64,000 nucleotides of DNA from Bradyrhizobium sp. CCH5-F6 (GTDB lineage: Bacteria > Pseudomonadota > Alphaproteobacteria > Rhizobiales > Xanthobacteraceae). Position 1 is the first letter of the stretch. The number at the start of each line of letters is the position of its first letter. Below the pieces are notes generated by a model. The model was not told where the DNA came from and ran no database searches. It worked only from the letters and a program-made list of their open reading frames with translations. Location of the stretch: assembly GCF_001556045.1 (NCBI RefSeq), contig NZ_LSIC01000178.1:113821-177820 (forward strand), in the 5' to 3' direction. Both the position numbers and the translations under genes were made by a program. This document shows, one piece after another, positions 16,383 through 24,644 of the stretch.

Positions 16383-16580
16383 CACGCCCCGTTTGCTGCG
16401 CTTCGCCATGACGGAGCGCAGAGCAATGCCGTGCTGCCAGGCACGCACCCTGACCGCTGCTTCGCTCCGATTGAGCTCGAGGGCAATCTCGTCAGGTCGA
16501 TGTCCCGCTTCGGCCATGGCCTTCAACCGTTGATGCTCTTCCGCCGTCCGCTTCTTCAACAAGGGGTAGCGTGATTGCAT
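16290..16580 (-). CDS. Small helix-turn-helix-like protein (GcrA-like fold)
   Basis: A 96-residue product. The N-terminal half, KRTAEEHQRLKAMAEAGHRP followed by DEIALELNRSEAAVRVRAWQHGIAL, has the look of a Myb/GcrA-type three-helix DNA-binding unit, with 'W/H-x-x-G-h' spacing. The C-terminal part overlaps the 3' end of the NTF2-like gene and is probably poorly conserved. Similar short proteins are common in Bradyrhizobium-type genomes. It could regulate neighbours, but this is a guess. Confidence 0.55.
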   Translation of the reverse strand: MQSRYPLLKKRTAEEHQRLKAMAEAGHRPDEIALELNRSEAAVRVRAWQHGIALRSVMAKRSKRGVLARGAAHVRGDPSDGIEGQVCADDAAARDV

Positions 16581-16708
16581 GGTTGGAGCTGCCTCGCCTG
16601 CCGTTCAAGGTGCGATGACAATCAGCCGCGACCGACGAGGTTCCTATGCGGCTGCAATTGCGGACAGACCGCAACCCCGGCTTCGACAATTGTGTTTGCA
16701 GAAAGCAA

Positions 16709-16737
16709 AGCCCGCGTCGGATCGCTCCGCGCGGGCT
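16709..16737 (-). terminator. Rho-independent terminator
   Basis: AGCCCGCG and CGCGGGCT arms enclose an 11-base loop; on the minus strand the hairpin is followed by TTGCTTTC. It lies downstream of the exported small protein at 16775-17002. The hairpin resembles that of repeat copies B and C. Confidence 0.6.
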
Positions 16738-16774
16738 AGGCCCCAAAGCAATAGGGGCCTCGCTTCTCACTAGA

Positions 16775-17002
16775 CTAGTTCGTCGTGCAGACCTTGACGG
16801 TCTTCATGCCAGCCTCGGCTTCCGACCTGGTCTTGTACACGGTGTCGCCGCTCACGACCGTCGTTTCCGTCGTTGTCGGCTTCGCTTCGGTGATGGTGCA
16901 CTTCTTGGTCTTGACGTCCTGCACCACGTAGAACGTTTGCGCGAACGCGGGAGCTGCGACCGACGTCAGTACGGCGGCGGCAATCATCGTTTTGATGTTC
17001 AT
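16775..17002 (-). CDS. Small exported protein
   Basis: A 75-residue product with a clear signal peptide (MNIKTMIAAAVLTSVAAPAFA, cleavage before QTFYVV). The mature 54 residues contain VVQDVKTKKCTITEAKPTTT and end in MKTVKVCTTN, with two cysteines that can form a disulphide. Upstream GGAGG supports the start. Mature proteins of this shape are found in the periplasm of many Rhizobiales; function unknown. The terminator at 16709-16737 follows. Confidence 0.8.
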   Translation of the reverse strand: MNIKTMIAAAVLTSVAAPAFAQTFYVVQDVKTKKCTITEAKPTTTETTVVSGDTVYKTRSEAEAGMKTVKVCTTN

Positions 17003-17130
17003 GGGGTGTCCTCCTCCAGCAGCCCGGTCATCAGGCCTGTCTTCTCCAAACCCGATAAATTGCCACTTGTTCCCGGTTCTACCCGAACCAACTTCCGCCG
17101 ACTGCGTTGGTGCGCAAACAGGAGGTTTCG

Positions 17131-17331
17131 ATGTTCGATCTACTACTCGTGACGACGTCTGCGGCGATGCTGGTTGCTTTGATGGCGGTCGCGATGGCCG
17201 ATCCCGTCAAGGATCAGGCTGCCCCTGCCGGCCAGAGCTCCGCTGAGGCTCGCCCCATCCGCGTCGTCCTTCCCGCCCCATGGGAGCCTGCGACGCGGAG
17301 CCACGGCGAAACAACGCAAGCCTCGAAGTGA
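17131..17331 (+). CDS. Small exported or membrane-anchored protein
   Basis: A 66-residue product from ATG 17131 with GGAGG seven bases upstream. Residues 1-23 (MFDLLLVTTSAAMLVALMAV) are a hydrophobic signal or anchor, then MADPVKDQAAPAGQSSAEAR and a Pro-rich tail. No domain recognised. Confidence 0.5.
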   Translation: MFDLLLVTTSAAMLVALMAVAMADPVKDQAAPAGQSSAEARPIRVVLPAPWEPATRSHGETTQASK

Positions 17332-17482
17332 CATCAAACCTCGAAGTGACAAGTCGCCGCTGCAGCCGTGACCGGCCGACATTGTCGCGTTACCAAGAGC
17401 CGCAGAGAACGATTACACACCGTAGCAACCAATTCGACTCTCGCTTGTTGTCGCCGGCACAATCACTTGCAGGAGACAACAA

Positions 17483-17803
17483 ATGAAACGTTCAACTCTG
17501 CTGGCAGCAACCTTGCTGCTGCTTGCCGCGGTGCCCGCGAGCGCCCAGTCGCAGCCTGCGCAAAGCGGGCCGGGAAACAACGCCGTCAACAGCTCGGACC
17601 AGAACAACTCGAACAAGCCGGTCGCGGGCCGCAACAGCTTCACCGAGGGACAGGCGAAGTCGCGGATCGAGGACGCCGGCTACGCCAACGTCTCGGGCCT
17701 TCAGAAGGACAACGAGGGCGTCTGGCGCGGCAAGGCCGACAAGGCCGGCACCAAAACCGACGTCAGCGTCGACTTCCAGGGCAACGTGAACCCGGCCAAG
17801 TAA
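17483..17803 (+). CDS. Periplasmic PepSY-like small protein
   Basis: A 106-residue product with a strong signal peptide (MKRSTLLAATLLLLAAVPASA). The mature region has a Asn/Ser-rich linker and then a compact unit, SFTEGQAKSRIEDAGYANVS followed by GVWRGKADKAGTKTDVSVDF, which follows the one-helix/three-strand PepSY-like pattern. ATG 17483 follows AGGAGACAACAA. The gene for the stress protein follows 12 bases later, so they likely form an operon. Confidence 0.75.
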   Translation: MKRSTLLAATLLLLAAVPASAQSQPAQSGPGNNAVNSSDQNNSNKPVAGRNSFTEGQAKSRIEDAGYANVSGLQKDNEGVWRGKADKAGTKTDVSVDFQGNVNPAK

Positions 17804-17815
17804 GGATAACATAAC

Positions 17816-18442
17816 ATGACGACCACCATCTCTCGCCTGTACGACAATTATGCCGACGCTGAACGCGCCGTGACCCGGCTCGAAGCTGCAGGCGTACCGC
17901 ACTCCGACATCAGCATTGTCGCCAACAATTCCGACAATTGGTACGGCTCCTCCGGGGGCAAGGTCGACCGTGACCGCGACGGCACCGACGACCGCGCCGA
18001 AGGTGCGGGCACGGGTGCCGGCATCGGCGCGGGCCTCGGCGGCGCCGCAGGCCTTCTCGCCGGTCTCGGCCTGTTGGCGATCCCCGGCCTCGGGCCGGTC
18101 GTCGCCGCAGGCTGGCTCGCCGCCACCGCTGTCGGCGCGGCTGCCGGCGCAGCCACCGGCGGCATCGTCGGCGCGCTGACGCAGGCGGGCGTCTCCAAGG
18201 AAGACGCATCGCGCTATGCGGAGGGCGTTCGCCGTGGTGGCACGCTCGTCACCGCGCGCGTTGCGGACACCGATCGCGCACGACTCGATGCCCTGCTTCA
18301 GGAGCGGTCCGTCAACCTTCAGGAGCGCAGCGCCGTCTGGCAGAAGTCCGGCTGGAACGACTTCGACGCGGCGAGCCCGCCGCTGTCGCCGGAGGACATC
18401 GGCCGCGAGCGCGAGCTCTACGGCGCGGGCACGCGGCGATAG
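17816..18442 (+). CDS. YflT-type general stress protein with glycine-rich membrane segment
   Basis: A 208-residue protein. Residues 1-45 (TTISRLYDNYADAERAVTRL...GVPHSDISIVANN) form the heat-induced stress protein YflT-like fold. A Gly/Ala-rich hydrophobic stretch (residues 63-125, GAGTGAGIGAGLGGAAGLLA and onward) resembles glycine-zipper membrane segments. The C-terminal half repeats the fold half, with 'GVSKEDASRYAEGVRRGGTLVTARV'. Related proteins increase under osmotic, oxidative or desiccation stress. A bidirectional terminator follows at 18465-18491. Confidence 0.82.
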   Translation: MTTTISRLYDNYADAERAVTRLEAAGVPHSDISIVANNSDNWYGSSGGKVDRDRDGTDDRAEGAGTGAGIGAGLGGAAGLLAGLGLLAIPGLGPVVAAGWLAATAVGAAAGAATGGIVGALTQAGVSKEDASRYAEGVRRGGTLVTARVADTDRARLDALLQERSVNLQERSAVWQKSGWNDFDAASPPLSPEDIGRERELYGAGTRR

Positions 18443-18464
18443 GCCTCGGCCAGACCGACAAGAC

Positions 18465-18491
18465 AAAGGCCCCGCGCTGCGGGGCCTTTTT
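18465..18491. terminator. Bidirectional rho-independent terminator
   Basis: AAAGGCCCCGC and GCGGGGCCTTT form an 11-bp stem with a 3-base loop and T-rich flanks on both strands. It separates the convergent genes at 17816-18442 and 18515-18763. Confidence 0.9.
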
Positions 18492-18514
18492 GCATCGAGC
18501 ACCTGCCCAAGAGT

Positions 18515-18763
18515 TTACGCCCGCAGCCTTTCGACCTCGAAGGTGAACTTGACCTGCAATAGCGGACCCATGTCGTCGCGGACTTCGATCGCCATCTTGT
18601 GCTGACCGAAGGGCGGCGGAAAGCTGTGCACCGCGTCCCGCGCCATGTCGGCCAGCGACTTTGCGGCTTCGGCCTGCACGGCGCGGAGACTGGAAAGCTC
18701 CAGGCCGTCTTGATCGACGGCGAGAACATCGCCCTCCATCAGGTCGAAATAGTATCGTGGCAT
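18515..18763 (-). CDS. DUF6894-type small protein
   Basis: An 82-residue product from the ATG at 18763, preceded by AAAGGA. It starts MPRYYFDLMEGDVLAVDQDG and continues ELSSLRAVQAEAAKSLADMA, then VRDDMGPLLQVKFTFEVERL. This 'MPRYYFDhxdG...D.eG.EL.....A..EA...L..h' pattern is that of the DUF6894 family, widespread in Bradyrhizobium, with unknown function. It is convergent with the stress protein gene. Confidence 0.75.
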   Translation of the reverse strand: MPRYYFDLMEGDVLAVDQDGLELSSLRAVQAEAAKSLADMARDAVHSFPPPFGQHKMAIEVRDDMGPLLQVKFTFEVERLRA

Positions 18764-18965
18764 GCGCAGCATCCTTTGTTTGGGATGCAAAGAGCACGGC
18801 GGCATCCAGTCCTGAGATGGGTGCAGCAGACCACAGCCGCGCGCCGAAGGCACTTCGGGTCGATTACTGACCGTAATTTTCCGGGAGCGAGCCTTTCGAA
18901 CGGCTCGCGCTTGGCATTTTGCGGCGGCGAGATCGCCGCGGCCACTTCACCTGGTCATGCCGTGC

Positions 18966-19139
18966 TCACCGCCAGATTTCTTCGCGGCACGTATCGCATC
19001 GGTAGATCAAGACGGACCTGTCGCGCTTCACGTCCAGAACCGACGTCACGAAGCGCGAGGGCACCTTGCAGTTCGGACAGGATGGCCCCGGCTGTGGACG
19101 GCCTGGCAGAAGCGGCTCTGCTTCCCTGGGATCGCTCAC
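18966..19139 (-). CDS. Small zinc-ribbon protein
   Basis: A 57-residue frame that starts with GTG at 19139, preceded by GGAG with eight bases spacing. It contains two CxxC pairs, PSCPNCKVPSRF and YRCDTCREEIW, about 25 residues apart, the spacing of a rubredoxin-type zinc ribbon. The frame is uninterrupted from the start to TGA and lies in an otherwise empty stretch. Function unknown; zinc binding is inferred. Confidence 0.55.
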   Translation of the reverse strand: MSDPREAEPLLPGRPQPGPSCPNCKVPSRFVTSVLDVKRDRSVLIYRCDTCREEIWR

Positions 19140-19337
19140 GGCTCAATCTCCGCAATTTCCGGGTTCCTAAGTGCCAAAGTGAACAAAAGTTCCAATAACA
19201 TATGATAAATTTGCGAAAGCTTCCGGCCATCATTTGTCTCAAATGCGACCGGCCGGGTTCGGCGGAATGCAAACTCTTCGCATCATCCTGGCACACGCGC
19301 CCTCGCGGGAGGCGAGCGCGATGTCGGAGAGATCGCG

Positions 19338-19523
19338 ATGTATTACGTCGCCGCTGCATTGCTGATGTTGTCTGGACTGTTCTACTCAGCCGGCCATCAT
19401 GAGCTTGGACAATTCGGTGCGGACGTTTGCAGGCATGGCCGCACCTTCTGCGACAATCCGGTGGTGGTCTTCACAGGTGCCGCGCTGGCCGCCGCCTGGG
19501 GCATGTTCGTCAGCATCAAGTAG
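19338..19523 (+). CDS. Small two-helix membrane protein
   Basis: A 61-residue product from ATG 19338, preceded by GGAGAGATCGCG. Two hydrophobic segments, MYYVAAALLMLSGLFYSAG and NPVVVFTGAALAAAWGMFVS, flank a short loop with two cysteines (DVCRHGRTFCDNP). The pair of cysteines in the loop suggests a periplasmic disulphide. Function unknown. Confidence 0.7.
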   Translation: MYYVAAALLMLSGLFYSAGHHELGQFGADVCRHGRTFCDNPVVVFTGAALAAAWGMFVSIK

Positions 19524-19576
19524 CCCGGCGCCTCGCCACGCGCGAACACGAGCGGGTCGGCACGGTCGCTTCTCGC

Positions 19577-19615
19577 GATGATCTGCTTATACCCGCGTTT
19601 TGCCCGACGGAGCAA
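19577..19615 (+). repeat. Short repeat copy E (CTTATACCC...GTTTTGCCCGACGGA)
   Basis: GATCTGCTTATACCCGCGTT followed by TTGCCCGACGGAGCAA. The same subtype occurs at 21304-21342 in the same orientation; together they flank the histidine kinase gene. An AATCAGAA/TTCTGATT hairpin follows at about 19630-19650. Confidence 0.75.
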
Positions 19616-19684
19616 GATCGTTTTCGATAATCAGAATCATACTTCTGATTTACGGAACTCGCTCGCGTTTGATCTGCGTCTCTC

Positions 19685-21118
19685 TCAGGCGACGGCCCGT
19701 TCTCCCTCATCGTTCGCGGCGAGCGCGGCCGATATCCGGCAGCGAACGCCGGACGGATCGAACTCCAGCCGGAACCGCCCGGCCATGTCGCGGCTGGCGT
19801 GCTCGATCAGGCGGCTGCCGAACCCGCGACGGCTCGGCGAGGCAACGAGCGGACCGCCGCTTTCGCGCCAGCTCAGATCGACCTCGTCATCCCGCACGAT
19901 CCAGCAAATCTCGACGCGGCCTTCGGGACGGGACAGCGCCCCGTATTTCGCCGCGTTGGTGGCAAGCTCATGCAGGGCCAGCGAGAGCGCCAGAGCCTGG
20001 GTCGGCAGGACGACCAGCGAAGGCCCGTCGAGCAAGATCTGGCTCGCCGGGAAAGGCGCAATCACCCGCGTCACCAGATCGGCGAGATCGGCGCCTGCCC
20101 AGGCCCGCGCGGTCAGGAGATCGTGCGCCCCGGCCAGAGCGAGCAACCGCGCGTTCACCGTTCTGCGCGCCGCCTCAACGTCGGCCGCGCCCCGAAGCGT
20201 CTGGTTGACGATCGATTGCACCGTCGCCAGCGTGTTCTTGACCCGATGATTGAGCTCGTTGGTGAGCAGCCGCTGCAGCTCTTCCGCCTGCTTCAGCTCG
20301 GACAGATCCCGGCTGGCGCCGGCGATCGCGAGCGGCCTGCGCTCGGCGCCCTCGCCTTCGAACTCCACGAGGCCCCAGGCGCTCAGCCAGCGCCAGCTCC
20401 CATCGCGCTGCTTGACGCGGTACTCGACCTCGTAGCGACCATCCCCTTTGGGATCGAGCGCCTTGGCCACGCGCGCCCACATCAGCTCCATGTCGTCGGG
20501 ATGGAACTTGGTTTTCACGCCATCCTCGTCGTGGAAAAAGCGCGCCTCGGTCAGGCCATAGAGCGCTTGAGCGTTGCGATCGTAGATGCAGACGTTGTCG
20601 GCCAGGGTGTAGCGCCACGTTCCCATCCTGGAGGCGATCATGGCGAGATCGAACGTGCGCTGCTGCCGCTCGAGCGCAACCCGCATCTCGTGCTCGTGAG
20701 TGACATCCAGGAAACAGTTGATGCCGCCGACGATCTCGCCATCCTCGTCGCGCAGCGGAGCGACGTTGACGCGGGCCACCCACCGCCGTCCATCGGGATT
20801 GTGGACGACCGCCTCGACGCCTTCAAAGCTCTGGCCGGTGAGCACCGCGCGCGCCATCGGCGTCTCTTCCGGCGGAATGAAGTCGCCATCCAGGGTCTCG
20901 ACCCGAAATGAACCGCAGAACTTCTGCGCGGCATCGAGCAGCTTCGGTGCCCGGCCCCAAAGCTGGACGGCCCGGTGGTTGACCCTGACGATTTGTCCCT
21001 CGACGTTGCAGGCGTAGACGCCGATCGGGAGCGCATCGAGAATCGCCTGGTCCAGCGTCAGGAACGAAGCGAACAGCGTCGGCGTCGGTGCGGGGAGTTG
21101 AAAATTCAGGAGGGACAT
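19685..21118 (-). CDS. PAS-domain sensor histidine kinase, HWE family
   Basis: A 477-residue soluble kinase from the ATG at 21118. The first PAS domain (about 20-130) has LDALPIGVYACNVEGQIVRV; the second (about 140-265) has MGTWRYTLADNVCIYDRNAQ, ending in a PAC motif (VEYRVKQRDGSWRWL). The phosphoacceptor region NELNHRVKNTLATVQSIVNQ with His in HRVKN, and the ATPase region with LHELATNAAKYGAL and LSWRESGGP (the W-x-E that names the HWE family), complete the kinase. No transmembrane segment is present, so it senses a cytoplasmic cue. HWE kinases often feed PhyR or single-domain receivers. It is flanked by two same-oriented copies of a short repeat. Confidence 0.9.
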   Translation of the reverse strand: MSLLNFQLPAPTPTLFASFLTLDQAILDALPIGVYACNVEGQIVRVNHRAVQLWGRAPKLLDAAQKFCGSFRVETLDGDFIPPEETPMARAVLTGQSFEGVEAVVHNPDGRRWVARVNVAPLRDEDGEIVGGINCFLDVTHEHEMRVALERQQRTFDLAMIASRMGTWRYTLADNVCIYDRNAQALYGLTEARFFHDEDGVKTKFHPDDMELMWARVAKALDPKGDGRYEVEYRVKQRDGSWRWLSAWGLVEFEGEGAERRPLAIAGASRDLSELKQAEELQRLLTNELNHRVKNTLATVQSIVNQTLRGAADVEAARRTVNARLLALAGAHDLLTARAWAGADLADLVTRVIAPFPASQILLDGPSLVVLPTQALALSLALHELATNAAKYGALSRPEGRVEICWIVRDDEVDLSWRESGGPLVASPSRRGFGSRLIEHASRDMAGRFRLEFDPSGVRCRISAALAANDEGERAVA

Positions 21119-21448
21119 GCGGCAAGGTAACTGGAAACCGTGCACACGGCAACGAGTCCGACTGCTGCCTTATTTTGGGTCGCTCTCGGAACCCTCGTGC
21201 TTGTTCTGCGTTTCGCACGCTTGCCTGCAATGCGTAATGACGACGGCACGCGTCATCCTCAGCCTAGCTGATCCTCATCGCTGTAAGCGAACGCAGACTT
21301 GGCGATGGTCTACTTATACCCCTGTTTTGCCCGACGGACAAAAGGCTAATTCGCTTTACCGGAACAAGACCACCATAGCCTCCGTGGCCCGGAACCTTTG
21401 TTCTCGCACCTGCATTTGTTGAGAACGTTTCCAACAGAGGGCCTTTCC
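21119..21448. promoter_or_regulatory. Divergent intergenic region between kinase and NRAMP-like gene
   Basis: This 330-base stretch holds the 5' regions of both genes and repeat copy F (21304-21342). AGAGGG lies seven bases before the transporter ATG. No further motif stands out. Confidence 0.5.
21304..21342 (+). repeat. Short repeat copy F
   Basis: TCTACTTATACCCCTGTTTT followed by GCCCGACGGACAAAA, the closest relative of copy E at 19577-19615 (shared CTTATACCC and GTTTTGCCCGACGGA). Confidence 0.75.
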
Positions 21449-22735
21449 ATGAGCGACAGCGCCGTGGCCCCCACGAAATCCGCGCCGACGCTGCTGCAAC
21501 GATTGGGGCCCGGCCTCGTCACCGGAGCTGCCGACGACGATCCGTCCGGCATCGCCACCTATTCGCAAGCCGGCGCGCAATTCGGCTACGGCCTGCTGTG
21601 GACCGTATTCCTCACCACGCCGTTCATGATCGCGATCCAGCTCGTCAGCGCCCGGATCGGCCGCGTCACCGGCAAGGGCCTCGCCGCCAACGTCATGCAG
21701 CTCGCGCCGCGCTGGGTGGTCCTGGCGCTTGTCGCGATGCTGGTTGCCGCAAACACGTTCAACATCGCCGCCGACATCGCCGCGATGGCCGAGGCGCTCT
21801 CGCTGGTGATCGGGGGCCTGCACCACGAGCACGCGCTGATCTTCGCGGCCGGCTCCACCCTGCTCCAGGTGTTCCTGCCCTACCGCCGCTATTCGCCGGT
21901 GCTGAAATTCCTCACCCTGGCGCTGTTCGCCTATGTCGCGACCGCGTTCACGGTCAAGATCCCCTGGAGCGCGGCGCTGCTCGCCGCGGTGTGGCCCGAG
22001 CCCAACATCAGCGCCGACTATTTCATGATGGTGGTCGCCGTGCTCGGCACCACCATCAGCCCCTACCTGTTCTTCTGGCAGGCCTCGCAGGAGGTCGAGG
22101 AGATGAATCAGGGCAGGCGCGACAAGCCGCTCCGCGAGCTCAAGCGCGGCGGCACTCACGAGCTCGATCGCATCAAGACGGACACCATTGCCGGCATGCT
22201 GCTGTCCAACGGCATCGCCTTCTTCATCATCCTGACCACGGCCTCCGTGCTGCATGCGAACGGAATCACCAGGATCAATTCGGCGACGGAAGCGGCCGAA
22301 GCGCTGCGACCGCTCGCCGGCGACTTCACTTTCGCGCTGTTCGCGCTCGGCATCATCGGCACCGGCCTGCTCGCGATTCCGGTGCTGGCGGGCTCGGCCG
22401 CTTATGGCGTCGCGGAGATTTTCGGCTGGCACGCCACGCTGGAGGCCAAGCCGGACGAAGCGGTCGGCTTCTACACCATCATCGCGGCTGCTACCCTGAT
22501 CGGCTTCGGCCTCGGCTTTACCGGAATAGACTCCATCAACATGCTGGTCTGGAGCGCGGTGCTCAACGGCATCGTCGCCGTCCCCATCATGACGATGATG
22601 ATGCTGATCGTCTCGAGCCGCGCGATCATGGGCCGCTTCAGGGCCCGCTCATGGTTGATCGCGCTGGGCTGGCTCGGCACCGCGCTCATGGCGCTGGCCG
22701 TGCTCGCTCTGCTCGGTTCGTCGGTGATCGGCTGA
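21449..22735 (+). CDS. NRAMP-related divalent metal transporter
   Basis: A 428-residue inner-membrane protein with about ten to eleven hydrophobic helices. The first-helix motif is GAADDDPSGIATYSQAGAQF, where classical NRAMP has DPGN. The sixth-helix region reads TTISPYLFFWQASQEVEEMN, where classical members have the metal-binding Met in A-x-x-MPHN. The loss of that methionine and the DPSG motif are features of NRAMP-related transporters, some of which carry Mg2+ rather than Mn2+ or Fe2+. The substrate is therefore uncertain. ATG 21449 was chosen for its ribosome site; an upstream in-frame start exists. It diverges from the kinase gene. Confidence 0.85.
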   Translation: MSDSAVAPTKSAPTLLQRLGPGLVTGAADDDPSGIATYSQAGAQFGYGLLWTVFLTTPFMIAIQLVSARIGRVTGKGLAANVMQLAPRWVVLALVAMLVAANTFNIAADIAAMAEALSLVIGGLHHEHALIFAAGSTLLQVFLPYRRYSPVLKFLTLALFAYVATAFTVKIPWSAALLAAVWPEPNISADYFMMVVAVLGTTISPYLFFWQASQEVEEMNQGRRDKPLRELKRGGTHELDRIKTDTIAGMLLSNGIAFFIILTTASVLHANGITRINSATEAAEALRPLAGDFTFALFALGIIGTGLLAIPVLAGSAAYGVAEIFGWHATLEAKPDEAVGFYTIIAAATLIGFGLGFTGIDSINMLVWSAVLNGIVAVPIMTMMMLIVSSRAIMGRFRARSWLIALGWLGTALMALAVLALLGSSVIG

Positions 22736-22882
22736 CGAGACCGCCGAAAGCTCCGCCGGTCCGCGCTCCCCGGCCCCATCGCTACGCCCTTCACGCCGGT
22801 CCTCGCTTGGCCTAACAATGCGGTCAGGGCCCGGCCTCGAGATCGGGCCACAGGAAGGCCCGGCCGGGCGACAGGGAGCGAC

Positions 22883-24097
22883 ATGACCACATCATCAAAA
22901 GCAACAAGCATCGAGATTCTCGCCTGCGACGCCGGCTGGAGAAACTATCATTTCGTCAAGCTGACCACCGAGGACGGCATCGTCGGCTGGAGCGAGTTCG
23001 ACGAGGGATTCGGCTCGCCCGGCGTCGGAGCTGCCATCCAGCGCCTCTCTGCCCGTGTCATCGGGCAGAACGTCTTCCGGCACGAGCGCATCTTTGCCGA
23101 ATTGTTCGCGGCGACGCGTCCCGCGGCCGGCGGCGTCGTGGCGCAAGCCCTCGGTGCGATCGAGAATGCGCTGCTCGATGCCAAGGCAAAGTCTCTCGGC
23201 GTCCCCTGCTACGAGCTGCTCGGCGGCAGGATCCGCGACCGCATCCGGGTCTACTGGTCGCATTGCGCCACCTGGCGCATCAACCACCCGTCCTGGTACA
23301 AGCCGCCGATCGAAAGCCTCGACGGCGTCAAGACCATGGGGCGCGAGGTGCGCGAGAAGAAGTTCACCGCGCTCAAAACCAACATCTTTTCCTATGACGA
23401 CGGCAAGCCGACCGGCTGGCGCCCCGGCTTCGGCTCACCCTTCGCGCCCGAGATCAACGTCGATCGCAAGATCCTGCGCGACCTGCGCATGCATCTGGAA
23501 GCGATCCGCGACGGTGCGGGTCCTGATGTCGACATCCTGCTGGACTGCAACTTCAACGCCAAGACCGAAGGCTATCTGAAGATCCTGCGCACCATTTCCG
23601 ACCTCGACATGTTCTGGGTCGAGATCGACAGCTTCAATCCGGAAGCACTCGGCTACATCCGCAGGCAGAGCCCGCACCCGATCTCCTCCTGCGAGACGCT
23701 GCTCGGTCTTCGGGAGTTCCTGCCCTATTTCAACGAGCAGGCCATGGACGTCGCAATCATCGACACGCCCTGGAACGGGGTCTGGCAATCGATGAAGATC
23801 GCGGCCGCTGCCGAGGCGTTCGAGGTCAACGTCGCCCCGCACAACTTCTACGGCCATCTCTGCTCGATGATGAACGCGCATTTCTGCGCCGCGGTGCCGA
23901 ACCTGCGCATCATGGAGGTCGACATCGACCGTCTGTCCTGGGACCGCGAGCTGTTCACGCACGAGCCGGAGATCCAGGACGGGCACCTGATCGTCCCTGA
24001 CCGCCCCGGCTGGGGCACCGAACCGAACGAGGACGCCTTGCGTGCGCACCCGCCGAAGACGAGCGGCGGGCTCCTCAATTACGGTCGCAAGAGCTGA
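22883..24097 (+). CDS. Mandelate racemase/muconate lactonizing enzyme family protein (enolase superfamily)
   Basis: A 404-residue enzyme. The capping domain includes FVKLTTEDGIVGWSEFDEGF and GVPCYELLGGRIRDRIRVYW. In the barrel the likely Lys is in FTALKTNIF, the metal ligands are Asp in DILLDCNFNAK, Glu in MFWVEIDSF and Glu in ISSCETLLG, and the distal Asp and His are in VAIIDTPWNG and VAPHNFYGH. The superfamily abstracts a proton alpha to a carboxylate, usually of sugar acids, and the D-x-x-N metal site with a barrel His suggests a dehydratase or racemase. It is not linked to sugar genes here. ATG 22883 follows GGGAGCGAC. Confidence 0.86.
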   Translation: MTTSSKATSIEILACDAGWRNYHFVKLTTEDGIVGWSEFDEGFGSPGVGAAIQRLSARVIGQNVFRHERIFAELFAATRPAAGGVVAQALGAIENALLDAKAKSLGVPCYELLGGRIRDRIRVYWSHCATWRINHPSWYKPPIESLDGVKTMGREVREKKFTALKTNIFSYDDGKPTGWRPGFGSPFAPEINVDRKILRDLRMHLEAIRDGAGPDVDILLDCNFNAKTEGYLKILRTISDLDMFWVEIDSFNPEALGYIRRQSPHPISSCETLLGLREFLPYFNEQAMDVAIIDTPWNGVWQSMKIAAAAEAFEVNVAPHNFYGHLCSMMNAHFCAAVPNLRIMEVDIDRLSWDRELFTHEPEIQDGHLIVPDRPGWGTEPNEDALRAHPPKTSGGLLNYGRKS

Positions 24098-24278
24098 CAA
24101 GACCGTGGACTGATGAAGGCGCAGACGTCGGCTTTTGGGACTTGGCGCAGATTCTCTGCTCAAGCAGAGTATTGCCGTGCCCCGAAGCCGACCAAGGCTT
24201 GGGAAGGAACAGACGGCCGAACCAGTCAAACGGCGCCAAGACACTGACGGTAGCGCAAGACGTTCGCGGTCGGGTCTC

Positions 24279-24605
24279 TTAGCCAGTGTTTTTGACCGCC
24301 TCAGCCAGAATGGCGTAAAGCTGCTGCCTGCTGAATTCCTTGGGCTGCTGCCTCTCCGCTGTATTCAACGGCACCTTCTGTGTGACCGAACGAGCGCAGG
24401 GTGCCGACAACGGCCTCAGCTTCGGGGCCGGCCTTATCTTGGGCCGTGCTGTCGGCAACTTGTGGCCGCGCTTCAGGTTCAGGCGGGTCAGCATGCCGCA
24501 GACCGCGTTACGGCTGCATCCCAGACGCCGGGCAATCTGCGCCGCGCTCTGTCCTGCGAACCAGAGCCTCTTCAGAAGCGCTATGTCTTCCGCATCCCAA
24601 CCCAT
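24279..24605 (-). CDS. GcrA-like cell cycle regulator family protein
   Basis: A 108-residue product starting at ATG 24605 (MGWDAEDIALLKRLWFAG); an in-frame upstream ATG at 24614 is possible. The N-terminal 45 residues form the GcrA-type helix-turn-helix: W at position 3, LKRLWFAGQSAAQIARRLGC, SRNAVCGMLTRLNL. GcrA binds sigma-70 and methylated promoters in Caulobacter, but many short paralogues of unknown role exist. The C-terminal 30 residues, FSRQQLYAILAEAVKNTG, are helical. It is distinct from the longer GcrA paralogue at 38738. Confidence 0.8.
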   Translation of the reverse strand: MGWDAEDIALLKRLWFAGQSAAQIARRLGCSRNAVCGMLTRLNLKRGHKLPTARPKIRPAPKLRPLSAPCARSVTQKVPLNTAERQQPKEFSRQQLYAILAEAVKNTG

Positions 24606-24644
24606 AAGAGACACTATAGCGCCGACTGCCAGACGCGCGCTAGT

